NCBI RefSeq assembly: GCF_014648495.1 | Contig: NZ_BMRF01000006.1 | Coordinates: 280,949 to 344,948, forward strand | DNA from: Actinomadura cremea | Lineage (GTDB): Bacteria; Actinomycetota; Actinomycetes; Streptosporangiales; Streptosporangiaceae | DNA length: 64,000 nucleotides | Direction of reading: 5' to 3' | Shown here: in pieces, positions 1 to 8,039 of the stretch | How the letters are laid out: every line of letters begins with the position of its first letter | Position numbering within the stretch: position 1 is the stretch's first letter | Position numbers and translations under genes: made by a program | Notes under the pieces: generated by a model | The model's database searches: none | What the model saw: the letters and a program-made list of their open reading frames with translations, nothing else | Told to the model about the DNA's origin: nothing

Positions 1-79
1 ATTCGTTCCTTCTGCCGCCCGCGGCTCCACCGCGACCATGGACCCGCCACAGGTGCCGTGCCTCCCGAATGGAGCTTCC

Positions 80-1657
80 ATGTCCGAGATCAGCCGCCGT
101 TCGCTGCTCGCCGGAGCCGCGGCGAGCGCGGGACTGGCCGTAGCCGGGACGCCCCGCGCCCACGCCGCCGCGCGGCGGCGGGTGCCGGTGACGCGCGAGG
201 AGCAGCGGGCGGTGATCATCGGGTCCGGGTTCGGCGGGGGAGTCGCCGCGCTGCGGTTGGCCCAGGCCGGGGTGCGATGCCTGGTGCTGGAGCGGGGCAT
301 CTGGTGGCGCAGCGGCCCCAACGCCGAGACCTTCCCCCACGCCACCTCGCCCGACAAGCGGATCTTCTGGCTGGGGTCCCCGTCGGTCCTCGGGTTCACC
401 CCCGAGCTCTTCGACCCCTACACCGGCCTGCTGGAGCAGGTGCCGGGCGACGGCATGGACATGGTCGTCGCCGCGGGCGTGGGCGGCGGCTCCCTGGTGT
501 ACCAGGGCATGACCCTCCAGCCGTCCGAGAGCGTGTTCAACGCCAACCTGCCCGAGCAGCTCGACTACGCCCGGATGGACCGCGACCACTACCGCCGCGT
601 CGCCCGCATGCTGCGCCTGGAGACCGCCCCGGACGAGCTGGTCGCCTCCCCGACCTACGCCCCGGCGCGGATCTTCGCCGAGTACGCCGAACGCGCCGGC
701 GAGCCGGTGTCGAAGATCCCGATGCCGATCGACTGGGACTTCGCGCTGCGCGAGCTCAGGGGCGAGATGAAGCCGTCCTACACCAACGGCGACTGCTCCC
801 TGGGCGTCAACAACGGCGGCAAGCACTCGGTCGACGTCACCTACATCGCCGCCGCGCAGGCCACCGGCCTGGTCACCGTCGCCACCCGGCACAACGTCAC
901 CGACGTCGCCAAGACCCCCGACGGACGCTGGCAGATCCTCGTCGACCGGATCGCCACCGACGGGACCGTGCTGGAGCAGAAGATCATCACGGCGAAGGCG
1001 CTGGTGATGGCGGCCGGGACCGCGGGCACCACCAAACTGCTGATGCGCGCCGCCGCCAAGGGCCAGATCCCCGACATGCCGGACGGCCTGGGCGCCGGAT
1101 GGGGCTCCAACGGCGACCGCATCTACACCTGGACCAACTGGGAGGACGACTTCGGCGCCCCCCAGGGCGGCCCCGTCGTGTACGGGAGCCTGGACTGGGA
1201 CGACCCCGCCTCGGCCAACACCATCATCCAGGCGTCGATCCCGCCGTTGCCCAACCTGCGCTCCACCATGATCGTCGGCTACGGGGTCAGCTCGGGGCGC
1301 GGCCACTTCGTCTACGACTCCGCCAAGGACGACGCCGTCCTGCAGTGGCCGAAGGACGCCGACGACGCCCTCTACCGGCGCATCCACGAACGCGTCACCA
1401 AGATCACCGGAAAGTCGTCGTTCCTCATCGACACCACCGCCGCCTACCCCTCCACCTGGCACCCGCTCGGCGGCGCCTCGATGGGCACGGTCTGCGACCT
1501 CGACGGCCGCGTCCGGGGCCACCGGGGCCTCTACGTGCTGGACGGCGCGCTGCTGCCCGGCAACACCGCCGCCTGCAACCCGTCCATGACCATCGCCGCC
1601 GTCGCCGAACGCGCGACCGACGGGCTGATCGCCGACGACGTGGGAACCGTGTTCTGA
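80..1657 (+). CDS. Tat-exported GMC-type cholesterol oxidase-like flavoprotein
   Basis: 525 aa FAD-dependent oxidoreductase of the class I (GMC-fold) cholesterol oxidase type, expected to oxidise and isomerise 3-beta-hydroxysteroids outside the membrane. The N-terminus has a twin-arginine signal (SRRSLLAGAAAS, then an AHA-type cleavage site near residue 31). A dinucleotide-binding loop follows (IIGSGFGGGVAALRLAQAG, about residue 47), then GVGGGSLVYQG near residue 140. The C-terminal catalytic block WHPLGGAS and NTAACNPSMT holds the active-site His and Asn known in Streptomyces cholesterol oxidases. I chose ATG 80 over the ATG at 38 because GGAG sits 5 bases upstream and the signal peptide starts there. 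The KstR-like regulator and side-chain beta-oxidation genes 6 kb away fit a steroid role; the exact substrate is inferred. Confidence 0.85.
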   Translation: MSEISRRSLLAGAAASAGLAVAGTPRAHAAARRRVPVTREEQRAVIIGSGFGGGVAALRLAQAGVRCLVLERGIWWRSGPNAETFPHATSPDKRIFWLGSPSVLGFTPELFDPYTGLLEQVPGDGMDMVVAAGVGGGSLVYQGMTLQPSESVFNANLPEQLDYARMDRDHYRRVARMLRLETAPDELVASPTYAPARIFAEYAERAGEPVSKIPMPIDWDFALRELRGEMKPSYTNGDCSLGVNNGGKHSVDVTYIAAAQATGLVTVATRHNVTDVAKTPDGRWQILVDRIATDGTVLEQKIITAKALVMAAGTAGTTKLLMRAAAKGQIPDMPDGLGAGWGSNGDRIYTWTNWEDDFGAPQGGPVVYGSLDWDDPASANTIIQASIPPLPNLRSTMIVGYGVSSGRGHFVYDSAKDDAVLQWPKDADDALYRRIHERVTKITGKSSFLIDTTAAYPSTWHPLGGASMGTVCDLDGRVRGHRGLYVLDGALLPGNTAACNPSMTIAAVAERATDGLIADDVGTVF

Positions 1658-1670
1658 CCGGGGCGCGGAC

Positions 1671-1698
1671 GGGGGAGGGCCGGTGCGCCGGCTCCCCC
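1671..1698. terminator. Stem-loop after the cholesterol oxidase gene
   Basis: A G+C-rich hairpin begins 13 bases after the stop codon. The outer arms are GGGGGAG and CTCCCCC and the inner arms are CCGG and CCGG around a TGCG loop, with a GG bulge on the left arm. No U-tract follows, which is usual for actinomycete terminators. Confidence 0.5.
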
Positions 1699-1833
1699 GG
1701 ACCCCGCCGGGCCGCGGCCCGCACCGACCCGGCCTGCTCGCTCTCCCCCGACCACCACCTCGTCCGCGACGCGGCGGCCGCGCGCCGGCGCGTCGCAAGC
1801 CCCGTTCGTCCACCGCCGCCCCGGCGCCCTCCG

Positions 1834-3186
1834 CTAGGGCGTGCCCCGCGACGTCGTCAGGCCCGCGGCCTCGGCGGCGGCGTAGTCGTCGTCGATCAGG
1901 ACGACGTCGCGGCCCGCGCGGTCGAGGAGGCTCGCGGCGATCGAGGCGCGGTAGCCGCTCGCGCAGTGCACCCAGATCTCCTCGTCCGGGACCTCGTCCA
2001 TGAGGGCCTCGAGGGAATGGAGCGGGACGCCGATCGAGCCGGCGACCGCGCCGTCCGCGCGCTCGTCCGTGCGGCGGACGTCCAGGACGGTCGCGCCCGC
2101 GGGGACGTCGGCGAACGCGGCGGTCGGGTAGGAGGCGACACGGCTCGGGGCGGCGACCTCGGCGGGGGACCCGACGGCGGCCCCCGCCGGGCGCTCGACG
2201 CCGATCCGGACGAGCTGCCGCTGGGCGTCGGCGATCTGCTCGGGCGAGTCGCCGACCAGGGTCGGCGGAGCGCCCCAGGGGATCAGCCAGCCGATGTAGG
2301 TGGCGAAGGAGCGGGCGAGTTCGACGCCGACGGTGCCCCGCACGTGCGCGGCGGCATAGGCGGTCCGCGAGCGCAGGTCGACCACCCACTCGCCGCGCGC
2401 GATGCGGTCGGCGAGTTCGGCCGGGGCGACGGGGACGGGCGGCGACAGGTCGGCGGGGCCCGCGCCGGCGAGGTTCCGCTCGCCCATCTGGGCGTAGTAG
2501 CGCGGGTAGGCGGTGAGGCCCGCGACGAGGCGGGAGACGAACGCGTCCTCGGACGGCTCGGTCAGCGCGGTGTTGCGGGCGCGCTCGTCGCCGAGCGTCC
2601 GCACGGTGTCGTCGGTGGCGGGGGCGGACGAGCAGAAGCTGCCGAACCCGTGCGTCGGGTAGACGCGGGCGTCGTCGTCGGCGAGTTCGGCCAGGCGGTG
2701 CGCGGACCGGTACTGGGCGCGGGCGAGTTCGCCGGTGCGGGACGGGGCGGTGAGGTCGGTGCGCCCGACCGTCCCGTAGAGGAGCGAGCCCCCGGTGAAC
2801 AGGGCCGTCCCGCCGGGGCCGCCGTCGATGGCGTAGGCGGCGTGGGCGTCGGTGTGGCCGGGCGTGGCGACGGCCCGGACGTGCAGGTCGCCGACGTCCA
2901 GTTCGTCGCCGTCGGCCATCGGGCGGTGGTCGAACGCGAGGAGGGCGGACGCGGGGAGGCCGTGCTCGGCGCCCGTGGCGCGGGCGAGTTCGAGGCCGCC
3001 GGACACGTAGTCGTTGTGGACGTGCGTCTCCAGGACGAGCGAGCAGCGCAGCCCGAGTTCGTCCAGGACGCGGGTGACGCGGTCGAGGTCGCGCTGCGGA
3101 TCGACGACGACCGCGTGCTCGCCGTCGTGCGCGACGTGGCTGCGGTCGCCCAGCGCCGCGGTCTCGATGATCTCGACGTCGGCCAT
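1834..3186 (-). CDS. MBL-fold persulfide dioxygenase-like protein with two rhodanese domains
   Basis: 450 aa cytosolic protein. The N-terminal metallo-beta-lactamase domain (about 1-240) carries THVHNDYVSG, the HxHxD metal motif of ETHE1/persulfide dioxygenases, then ATPGHTDAH and YPTHGFGS. Two rhodanese domains follow. The first (VVDLRSRTAYAAAHVRG) shows no catalytic Cys, while the second has the active-site loop HCASGYRAS. Known relatives oxidise glutathione- or CoA-type persulfides to sulfite and pass sulfane sulfur through the rhodanese. The ATG at 3186 was chosen over upstream starts because AAGGGGG precedes it and the family begins at this point (MADVEIIET). It appears monocistronic. 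Which low-molecular-weight thiol it uses is not shown by sequence; actinomycetes use mycothiol. Confidence 0.85.
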   Translation of the reverse strand: MADVEIIETAALGDRSHVAHDGEHAVVVDPQRDLDRVTRVLDELGLRCSLVLETHVHNDYVSGGLELARATGAEHGLPASALLAFDHRPMADGDELDVGDLHVRAVATPGHTDAHAAYAIDGGPGGTALFTGGSLLYGTVGRTDLTAPSRTGELARAQYRSAHRLAELADDDARVYPTHGFGSFCSSAPATDDTVRTLGDERARNTALTEPSEDAFVSRLVAGLTAYPRYYAQMGERNLAGAGPADLSPPVPVAPAELADRIARGEWVVDLRSRTAYAAAHVRGTVGVELARSFATYIGWLIPWGAPPTLVGDSPEQIADAQRQLVRIGVERPAGAAVGSPAEVAAPSRVASYPTAAFADVPAGATVLDVRRTDERADGAVAGSIGVPLHSLEALMDEVPDEEIWVHCASGYRASIAASLLDRAGRDVVLIDDDYAAAEAAGLTTSRGTP

Positions 3187-3325
3187 GGTCGCCCCCTTCG
3201 GCCGCCCGCCCGTGCGGCGGGCCCGTCCCGTTCGACGAGGAGTACATGCCCGTCCGAAACGGGACAATTCGGCCCCGCAGCCCGGATCGGGGTGGAGGCT
3301 GCGGGGCCGGAGGCGGGGCGGGGGG

Positions 3326-3562
3326 TCAGGAGCCCTCGGCGGGCTCCTCCTCGAGAAGGTCGTCGAACTCGCCGTCCTTGACGCCCGCGATGAAGGCGTC
3401 CCACTCGGCCTCGGTGAAGTAGAGGATCGGGCCCTCGGCGTTCTTCGCGTCGCGCATGACGACGGCCCGCTCACCGAAGTCCTTGTGCTGGACGGGGACG
3501 TCCTTGCCATCGATGAACTCGATGATGACCCCGTCGCTGAGGATCGGTTCCTGGTCGGTCAC
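3326..3562 (-). CDS. DUF397 domain protein, orphan
   Basis: 78 aa acidic protein matching the C-terminal half of DUF397 (VVMRDAKNAEGPILYF, then TEAEWDAFIAGVKDGEFD). DUF397 proteins are small actinomycete proteins usually encoded beside an XRE-type helix-turn-helix regulator. The usual N-terminal W-RKSSYS-type segment is absent here, replaced by EPILSDGVIIEFIDGKDVPV. I chose the GTG at 3562 because AAGAAGG sits 7 bases upstream; the GTG two codons earlier is too close to it. No XRE partner lies nearby. Its function is unknown; it may act as an antagonist of a regulator encoded elsewhere. Confidence 0.8.
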   Translation of the reverse strand: MTDQEPILSDGVIIEFIDGKDVPVQHKDFGERAVVMRDAKNAEGPILYFTEAEWDAFIAGVKDGEFDDLLEEEPAEGS

Positions 3563-3678
3563 TGGCACACCTTCTTCGTCCCGGCGCTGTCGGCCCCCAG
3601 GTTAGTGCGAGACCGGCCGGTCACACAGGGGAACGCCCCGGCCGCCCCGGGTGGGGAGCGGGCGGCCGGGGCGGGGCG

Positions 3679-5139
3679 TCACGGCCGGGAGAAGCCGAGC
3701 GTGTACTCGCCCGAACCGCCGTAGGCGTGGACGCGGTACCGGTAGTAGCCCGCGGTGCCGTTGTAGGAGATGTTCTCGTCGGGCGTCGGGCTGATCGACT
3801 GCGCGACGGTCTGCCAGGCGGCGCCGCTCCACTTCTGCAGGTACAGGTCGAAGTCGGTGCCGTCGGGCCCGTCCAGGCAGGCGGTGTGGGCGCCGGACGA
3901 GGTGCTCTGGTAGTAGCTCCCGTTCGGCTGGTAGGTGCTCGCGCCGGAGCTCAGCGAACCGGCCGCGTTCGTCTCGTGGCCGTCGCACGAGCCCGGGTCC
4001 GGACCGGGGCCGCCGTCACCGGAGGTGACCAGCTCGCGGCCCTGCTGCGCGAGGATCTGCAGCACCTCGCCGACGGGCTGGAAGTACATCTCGTCGCCGC
4101 CGCCCTGGCCGTCCCGGCAGGTGCCGGAGCCGCCGGACGTGATGCCCTGCGCCTGGCCGTCCTCGGTGAACAGCGCGCCGCCCGAGTCGCCGGGGTCGGC
4201 GCAGATGTTCGTGCGGATCAGCCCGGTGACGGTGCCCTCCGCGTACCGGACGGTCGCGCCCCGCTGGAGGATCTGCCCGCACCAGATCTGGGTGTCGGTC
4301 GTCGAACCGGACCGGCAGACGCGCGTGCCGACCGGGGCCTCGACGGCGCCGTTGATCGTCTGGTACGTGCCGTTCCAGCGGTTGACCTTCGGCGTGGGCG
4401 TCCACTGGCTGTTCGTGTCGACCCACGCGTAGTCGTTGCCGGGGAACGACGAGCCGCCGAAGCGGCCCTGCGCGACCTGGTTGTCGCCGCTCGTCGTCTC
4501 GCCGGTGCCGCCGCAGTGCCCGGCGGTGATGTAGCCGCCGTCCACCGAGAACGCGACCGAGCAGCCCGCGGACGGCGTCCAGTAGCGCTCGCCGCCGACG
4601 ATGTCGTACATCGGGCGCGGTTTCGCCGCCGCGTGGACGTACTCGACCGCGCCCGCGTCGACGCCGCTCGCCTTCGCGAACCGCTGCACGGCGGACGGCG
4701 AGGACGCCCGGACGACCACGCGGTTGCTCTCCGGGGCGACGTACCAGGCGGTCACGGCCTCCGGTGCCGACTTCGCGTGCCGGTTCAGCCTCGCCTGGAC
4801 GGACGTGAGGTCGCGGGCGCCGTACTCCACGACCTCGGGCGCCGCGCCCGCCTTCTCGATCTCGGCGACCCGGCCGGCGTCGGTGGTGGCGACGACGACC
4901 TCGGCGGTGCGGCCGGAGCCGCGCTCGACCCAGGCGCCGCCGAAGTCCGCGCCGAGCGACATCTCGAGCTTCTTCTGGATGCGCGCGGCCCGCAGATCGG
5001 GGTCCGGCGCGGGAGCGGCCGGGGCGGCCTGCGGACGGTGGGACGCCGCGCTCGCGGCCTCCGCGAACGCCGGAGTCGCCGACGCGGCGATGAGGCCGGA
5101 GGCGGCCATGATGCCCAGCACAACGCGTTTGCGGGCCAT
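3679..5139 (-). CDS. Secreted chymotrypsin-like (S1) serine protease with pro-region and C-terminal PPC-like domain
   Basis: 486 aa secreted protease precursor. It has a Sec signal peptide (residues 1-26, ending ATPAFA) and an alpha-lytic-type pro-region (about 30-178). The catalytic domain starts near IVGG at about 180, with triad His208 (ITAGHCGG), Asp236 (NDYAWVD) and Ser319 (GDSGG). Cys pairs flank the His and Ser as in streptogrisins. A roughly 100-residue C-terminal domain (from SCDGHETN to the end, with FDLYLQKW and YRYRVHAYGGSGEYTL) resembles pre-peptidase C-terminal/jelly-roll domains that bind substrate or are trimmed. AGGAGAG precedes the ATG by 5 bases. The gene is monocistronic. 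Specificity cannot be read with confidence. Confidence 0.92.
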   Translation of the reverse strand: MARKRVVLGIMAASGLIAASATPAFAEAASAASHRPQAAPAAPAPDPDLRAARIQKKLEMSLGADFGGAWVERGSGRTAEVVVATTDAGRVAEIEKAGAAPEVVEYGARDLTSVQARLNRHAKSAPEAVTAWYVAPESNRVVVRASSPSAVQRFAKASGVDAGAVEYVHAAAKPRPMYDIVGGERYWTPSAGCSVAFSVDGGYITAGHCGGTGETTSGDNQVAQGRFGGSSFPGNDYAWVDTNSQWTPTPKVNRWNGTYQTINGAVEAPVGTRVCRSGSTTDTQIWCGQILQRGATVRYAEGTVTGLIRTNICADPGDSGGALFTEDGQAQGITSGGSGTCRDGQGGGDEMYFQPVGEVLQILAQQGRELVTSGDGGPGPDPGSCDGHETNAAGSLSSGASTYQPNGSYYQSTSSGAHTACLDGPDGTDFDLYLQKWSGAAWQTVAQSISPTPDENISYNGTAGYYRYRVHAYGGSGEYTLGFSRP

Positions 5140-5393
5140 GTGGCTCTCCTGGTGGGGGTGAGGGGGAGAGGAACGGGCGCCCGATGCCCGGACTGTACGA
5201 CCAGGGGGAACCGGTCACAATGAATCGCCTTCGAGTGGTTTTTCAGTGTTGATTGCGTTGTCGTCGAAGGCGCCGCCCCGGCCCCGCCCCCGGCTCCCGC
5301 CCCGGCCCGCGGCGGGTCCGGGAAGGCGGCGCGAACGCGCGGCGGGGGATCGGCGAAGCGGGAATGACCGACGCTCACAGCGGAAGGCACGAC
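5140..5393. other. Intergenic region upstream of the protease
   Basis: This divergent gap holds the protease promoter and, at its right end, a proline-rich G+C-rich stretch leading into a tiny reading frame. Its core (about 5215-5265) is the only A+T-enriched part and is bracketed by a 9-base inverted repeat (separate entry). I see no RNA gene in it. Confidence 0.5.
5226..5272. repeat. 9-base inverted repeat bracketing the protease promoter region
   Basis: CGCCTTCGA at 5226-5234 and its exact reverse complement TCGAAGGCG at 5264-5272 enclose a 29-base A+T-rich spacer. The pair lies 87-133 bases upstream of the protease start, where a promoter or operator would be expected. Either a looped operator or a cruciform is possible. 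Confidence 0.35.
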
Positions 5394-5468
5394 ATGATCC
5401 CTGACCCCCCGCGGGCGGAGCCCCCGGAGCGCCCGCAGCCCCCCGAACCGGCGGGCGGACGAGCGTGA
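5394..5468 (+). CDS. Possible 24-residue proline-rich leader ORF upstream of the sigma factor
   Basis: A short ATG-initiated frame (begins MIPDPPRAEPPERPQPPEPA) with a strong ribosome-binding site, GGAAGG, 6 bases upstream. Its stop TGA overlaps the GTG start of the ECF sigma gene (GTGA at 5465-5468). The sigma gene itself has only a weak Shine-Dalgarno sequence, so translational coupling through this frame is plausible. An in-frame ATG at 5364 could lengthen it to 34 residues. It may equally be untranslated leader. Confidence 0.3.
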   Translation: MIPDPPRAEPPERPQPPEPAGGRA

Positions 5469-6043
5469 CCGCGCCGACGGTGAGCGGCGACGCCGAGATC
5501 GTCCGGCGCTCGGCGACCGAACCGGAGTGCTTCGCCGCCCTGTTCGACCGGCACTACACCGCGATCCACGGGTACGCGGCGCGCCGCCTCGGCCCGACCA
5601 TCGCCGACGACGTCGCCGCCGAGACGTTCCTGATCGCGTTCGACCGGCGCGACCGCTACGACCCGTCCCGTGCCGACGTCCGGCCCTGGCTGTACGGGAT
5701 CGCGTCCAACCTCATCGCGCGGCACCACCGCGCCGAGGCCCGCCAGTACCGGGCGCTGGCCCGCGCCGGGACCCGCGACGTCGAGGCCGGGCACGCCGAC
5801 CGCGTCGCCGGACGGCTCGACGCGCAGGCCGCCCGCGGCCCGCTCGCCAGGGCGCTGCGGAAGCTGCCGCGCGGCGACCGGGACGTGCTGCTCCTCGTCG
5901 CCTGGGCCGACCTCGGCGTCCGGGAGGCGGCCGAGGCGCTCGGCATCCCGGCCGGGACCGCGCGCTCCCGGCTGCACCGGGCCCGCACGAGAATCCGCGC
6001 CGCGCTGGGCGACACCACCGAGCTTAGAGAGGACACCTTCTGA
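5465..6043 (+). CDS. ECF RNA polymerase sigma factor
   Basis: 192 aa sigma-70 family protein of ECF size. Region 2 (about 18-85: FAALFDRHYTAIHGYAARRL, ADDVAAETFLIAFDRR, PWLYGIASNLIARHHR) and region 4 (about 125-178: LPRGDRDVLLLVAWADL, VREAAEALGIPAGTARSRLH) are both intact, with no region 3. The GTG start is dictated by the end of the upstream frame and by the family N-terminus. Its stop TGA shares a base with the ATG of the next gene, whose product is membrane anchored, so the pair is probably a sigma/signal-sensing unit. The promoters it reads are not identifiable here. Confidence 0.9.
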   Translation: MTAPTVSGDAEIVRRSATEPECFAALFDRHYTAIHGYAARRLGPTIADDVAAETFLIAFDRRDRYDPSRADVRPWLYGIASNLIARHHRAEARQYRALARAGTRDVEAGHADRVAGRLDAQAARGPLARALRKLPRGDRDVLLLVAWADLGVREAAEALGIPAGTARSRLHRARTRIRAALGDTTELREDTF

Positions 6044-7053
6044 TGAACGACATCGACGCCCTGCGCGAGGCGTGGGACGCGCCCGAGGGCCCGTCCGCGG
6101 AGGCCCGCGCCGGGGCCCGCACCGCGCTGGTGGACCGCACGGCCGGACGGGCGCCCGCCGCGTCGTCGCGTCCGGTCGCGCGCGCCCGCCGCCTCCCGCG
6201 CCTCGGGATCCGGCTCGCCGCCGTCGGCGCGCTCGCCACCGCCGCCGTCGTCGGTGTGACGGTGCTGCAGCAGGCGGGCGGCGTGGACGAGCACGGCCGA
6301 CCCGCGCCGGCCGTGCCGGGCATCCCGGCGGCGCCGGTCGCCAACGCCTCGGAGTTGCTGGAGCGGGCCGCCAAGTCCGCCGAGGTCCGCTCGTTCACGC
6401 CGCCGCGGCCCGACCAGTGGATCTACGTCGAGTCGCGGTCGCGGCGCGGCGACACCCCCAACGGGCCGGTGTCGGACGACCCGGCCGACACCCGGACGAA
6501 CCGGAGCTGGACGCGCGCCGACGGCAAGGTCCTCGCCTACACGGAGGACGGGAAGCTCGTGCAGTCGGCGATGCCGGCGACGACGCCGCCCGCGGACTAC
6601 GCGAGCCTGTCGAAACTGCCGACGGACCCGGACGCGCTGCTGAAGTGGACGTACGCGGACATGGGCGGGCTGGGCGAGACCGCCGAGGGCCGCTACTCGA
6701 CGGCGTACACGATGCTGACCGCGATCCTGCGGGACAGCGAGCTGCCGCCGAAGGTCGAGGCGGCGCTGTTCCGCGCGATCAAGAAGATCCCGGACGTGAC
6801 GCTCGTCGAGGGACGGGTGGACATGGCCGGGCGGCAGGCGATCGCGCTCGGGCGGATCACCGAGGGCTACCTCCACGAGGAGATCCTCTTCGATCCGAAG
6901 ACCTACGAGTACCTCGGTGAGCGGGCGGTCGCGATCAAGGACAACACGACCCGCGGGGAGGACGGGACCCGCTCGGTGCGCGAGGGCGACCTGCTGCGGC
7001 TGACCGTCCAGGTGAAGTCCGGGATCGTCGACGAGGCCGGGCAGCGGCTGTGA
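6043..7053 (+). CDS. Membrane-anchored CU044_5270-family protein, sigma factor partner
   Basis: 336 aa protein with a short cytosolic N-terminus (MNDIDALREAWDAPEGPS), one transmembrane helix at about 58-78 (LGIRLAAVGALATAAVVGVT) and a long extracytoplasmic domain of unknown structure. The architecture and one-base overlap with the ECF sigma gene are typical of the actinomycete CU044_5270 family, which always follows an ECF sigma gene and probably controls or senses for it. There is no zinc-binding HxxxCxxC anti-sigma motif, so direct sigma sequestration is uncertain. A terminator hairpin follows. Confidence 0.75.
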   Translation: MNDIDALREAWDAPEGPSAEARAGARTALVDRTAGRAPAASSRPVARARRLPRLGIRLAAVGALATAAVVGVTVLQQAGGVDEHGRPAPAVPGIPAAPVANASELLERAAKSAEVRSFTPPRPDQWIYVESRSRRGDTPNGPVSDDPADTRTNRSWTRADGKVLAYTEDGKLVQSAMPATTPPADYASLSKLPTDPDALLKWTYADMGGLGETAEGRYSTAYTMLTAILRDSELPPKVEAALFRAIKKIPDVTLVEGRVDMAGRQAIALGRITEGYLHEEILFDPKTYEYLGERAVAIKDNTTRGEDGTRSVREGDLLRLTVQVKSGIVDEAGQRL

Positions 7054-7066
7054 GCTGAGCGGCGCC

Positions 7067-7098
7067 CGGACGGGCGGACGGGCGGACGGGCGGACGGG
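7067..7098. repeat. Four tandem copies of CGGACGGG
   Basis: Exactly four 8-base units, 14 bases after the stop of the CU044_5270-family gene. The last two copies supply the left arm of the terminator stem listed next, so slippage here would change the stem register. Confidence 0.7.
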
Positions 7099-7121
7099 AA
7101 GCTTCCCCCGGCCGCCCGTCC
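7084..7121. terminator. Bidirectional terminator between convergent genes
   Basis: GGACGGGCGG (7084-7093) pairs perfectly with CCGCCCGTCC (7112-7121) across an 18-base loop containing AAGCTT. It lies between the ends of the sigma-partner gene and the convergent TetR gene and could stop both transcripts. Confidence 0.6.
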
Positions 7122-7151
7122 GCGCGCCCGGCTCTCGCGCCGGGCCGCGGG

Positions 7152-7793
7152 TCAGTGGTCGTCGAGCAGCCGCGCGGCGGCGATCTCCAGCCGGGCCTGG
7201 ATCTCGTCGGCCCCGGCCTGGCCGCGCAGCATCTCGATCATCTCCATCGTCCAGACGGCGGTGAGCGCGCGCGCCATGACCCGCCGCGAGTCGTCCACGC
7301 CGGCGCCCGTCTCGGGACCGACGGCGGCGCGCAGCAGCAGGCCGGTCATCCGGTCGCTGAAGTCGGTCTGGACGTCCGACAGCAGCAGCGACCGGATCAG
7401 CGCGGCGGCCAGCTCCGGCTCCCGCATCAGGCCGCGGGTGGCGCGCATCAGCGCCTCCACCGCCCGCTGCGGGGACGTGCCCGCACGCGGCGGGCGCCGC
7501 TCGATGCTGCGCTCGAGCAGTTCGATCTCCTCGCCGACGACGGCCACGACGAGGTCGTCCTTCGAGGGGAAGTAGCGGTAGAGGGTGCCGAGGGCCACCC
7601 CGGCCCGTTCGGCGACGGTGCGCATCTGCATGGCCTCGATGCCGCCGCGCGACGCGAGCGCGGCCGCCGCCTGGACGATACGCTTGCGCCGCTGGTGCTG
7701 GCTGCGGGACCGCGCGTTCTGGCCCGCCCGCCCGGCGGGCTGCCCCGGGCTCCCGTCCTCGGCCACGGTCGGCTCTGCGGTCACGGTCCTCAT
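7152..7793 (-). CDS. TetR-family regulator resembling KstR
   Basis: 213 aa regulator. The DNA-binding domain (about 35-80: RRKRIVQAAAALASRGGIEA, MQMRTVAERAGVALGTLYRY, FPSKDDL) closely resembles mycobacterial/rhodococcal KstR, the repressor of cholesterol catabolism that is released by steroid-CoA thioesters. It is divergent from three acyl-CoA dehydrogenase/hydratase genes of the ChsE/ChsH type, and the shared promoter region contains a KstR-like palindrome. The ATG at 7793 sits directly against AAGGG; the GTG at 7784 has better spacing and may be the true start. KstR identity is an inference from the helix-turn-helix and the context. Confidence 0.8.
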   Translation of the reverse strand: MRTVTAEPTVAEDGSPGQPAGRAGQNARSRSQHQRRKRIVQAAAALASRGGIEAMQMRTVAERAGVALGTLYRYFPSKDDLVVAVVGEEIELLERSIERRPPRAGTSPQRAVEALMRATRGLMREPELAAALIRSLLLSDVQTDFSDRMTGLLLRAAVGPETGAGVDDSRRVMARALTAVWTMEMIEMLRGQAGADEIQARLEIAAARLLDDH

Positions 7794-7850
7794 CCCTTCG
7801 GGGCGGCCCGATCGCCCGCCCTGTCGCCCCCAGCCTACAACCCTTGCAAG

Positions 7851-7858
7851 AACCTGTT
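7851..7858. promoter_or_regulatory. Possible second KstR-type half-conserved site
   Basis: AACCTGTT matches the AACnnGTT core of the KstR operator but lacks the flanking T and A. It lies 58 bases upstream of the TetR start, where it could mediate autoregulation. Confidence 0.3.
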
Positions 7859-7967
7859 ATCTGAACGGTCGGCGCAAGGCGACGCGAAGCCGCGCGTTGA
7901 CGTCCCGTCCACGCGGCCATGCTAGGTGAATTACGACGTATCGACCGCTGATCATCCCTCTGGACAC

Positions 7968-7989
7968 AAAGTAGAATCTGTTCTACTTT
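7968..7989. promoter_or_regulatory. KstR-like operator upstream of the acyl-CoA dehydrogenase operon
   Basis: AAAGTAGAA and TTCTACTTT form a perfect 9-base inverted repeat around TCTG. The centre TAGAATCTGTTCTA fits the published KstR consensus TnnAACnnGTTnnA with one mismatch (T for C). It lies 51-72 bases upstream of the GTG start at 8040, placing it over or next to the operon promoter. Confidence 0.7.
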
Positions 7990-8039
7990 CAGCCGTGAGG
8001 TCGGTGCGGCCGGCCGCACCTCCCGGAAGGAGCGGATGA

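Noticed and set aside
58-3381. Very long plus-strand open frames (58-3381, 37289-40600) and similar long frames opposite real genes
   Set aside because: They run across or against well-recognised genes, are made of Arg/Pro/Ala/Gly-rich low-complexity protein and arise from high G+C content, which removes stop codons in non-coding frames.
7067-7098. Tandem repeats as a CRISPR array
   Set aside because: The 8-base CGGACGGG units are directly adjacent with no spacers, and no cas genes are present. The other short tandem repeats in the window are equally simple duplications.
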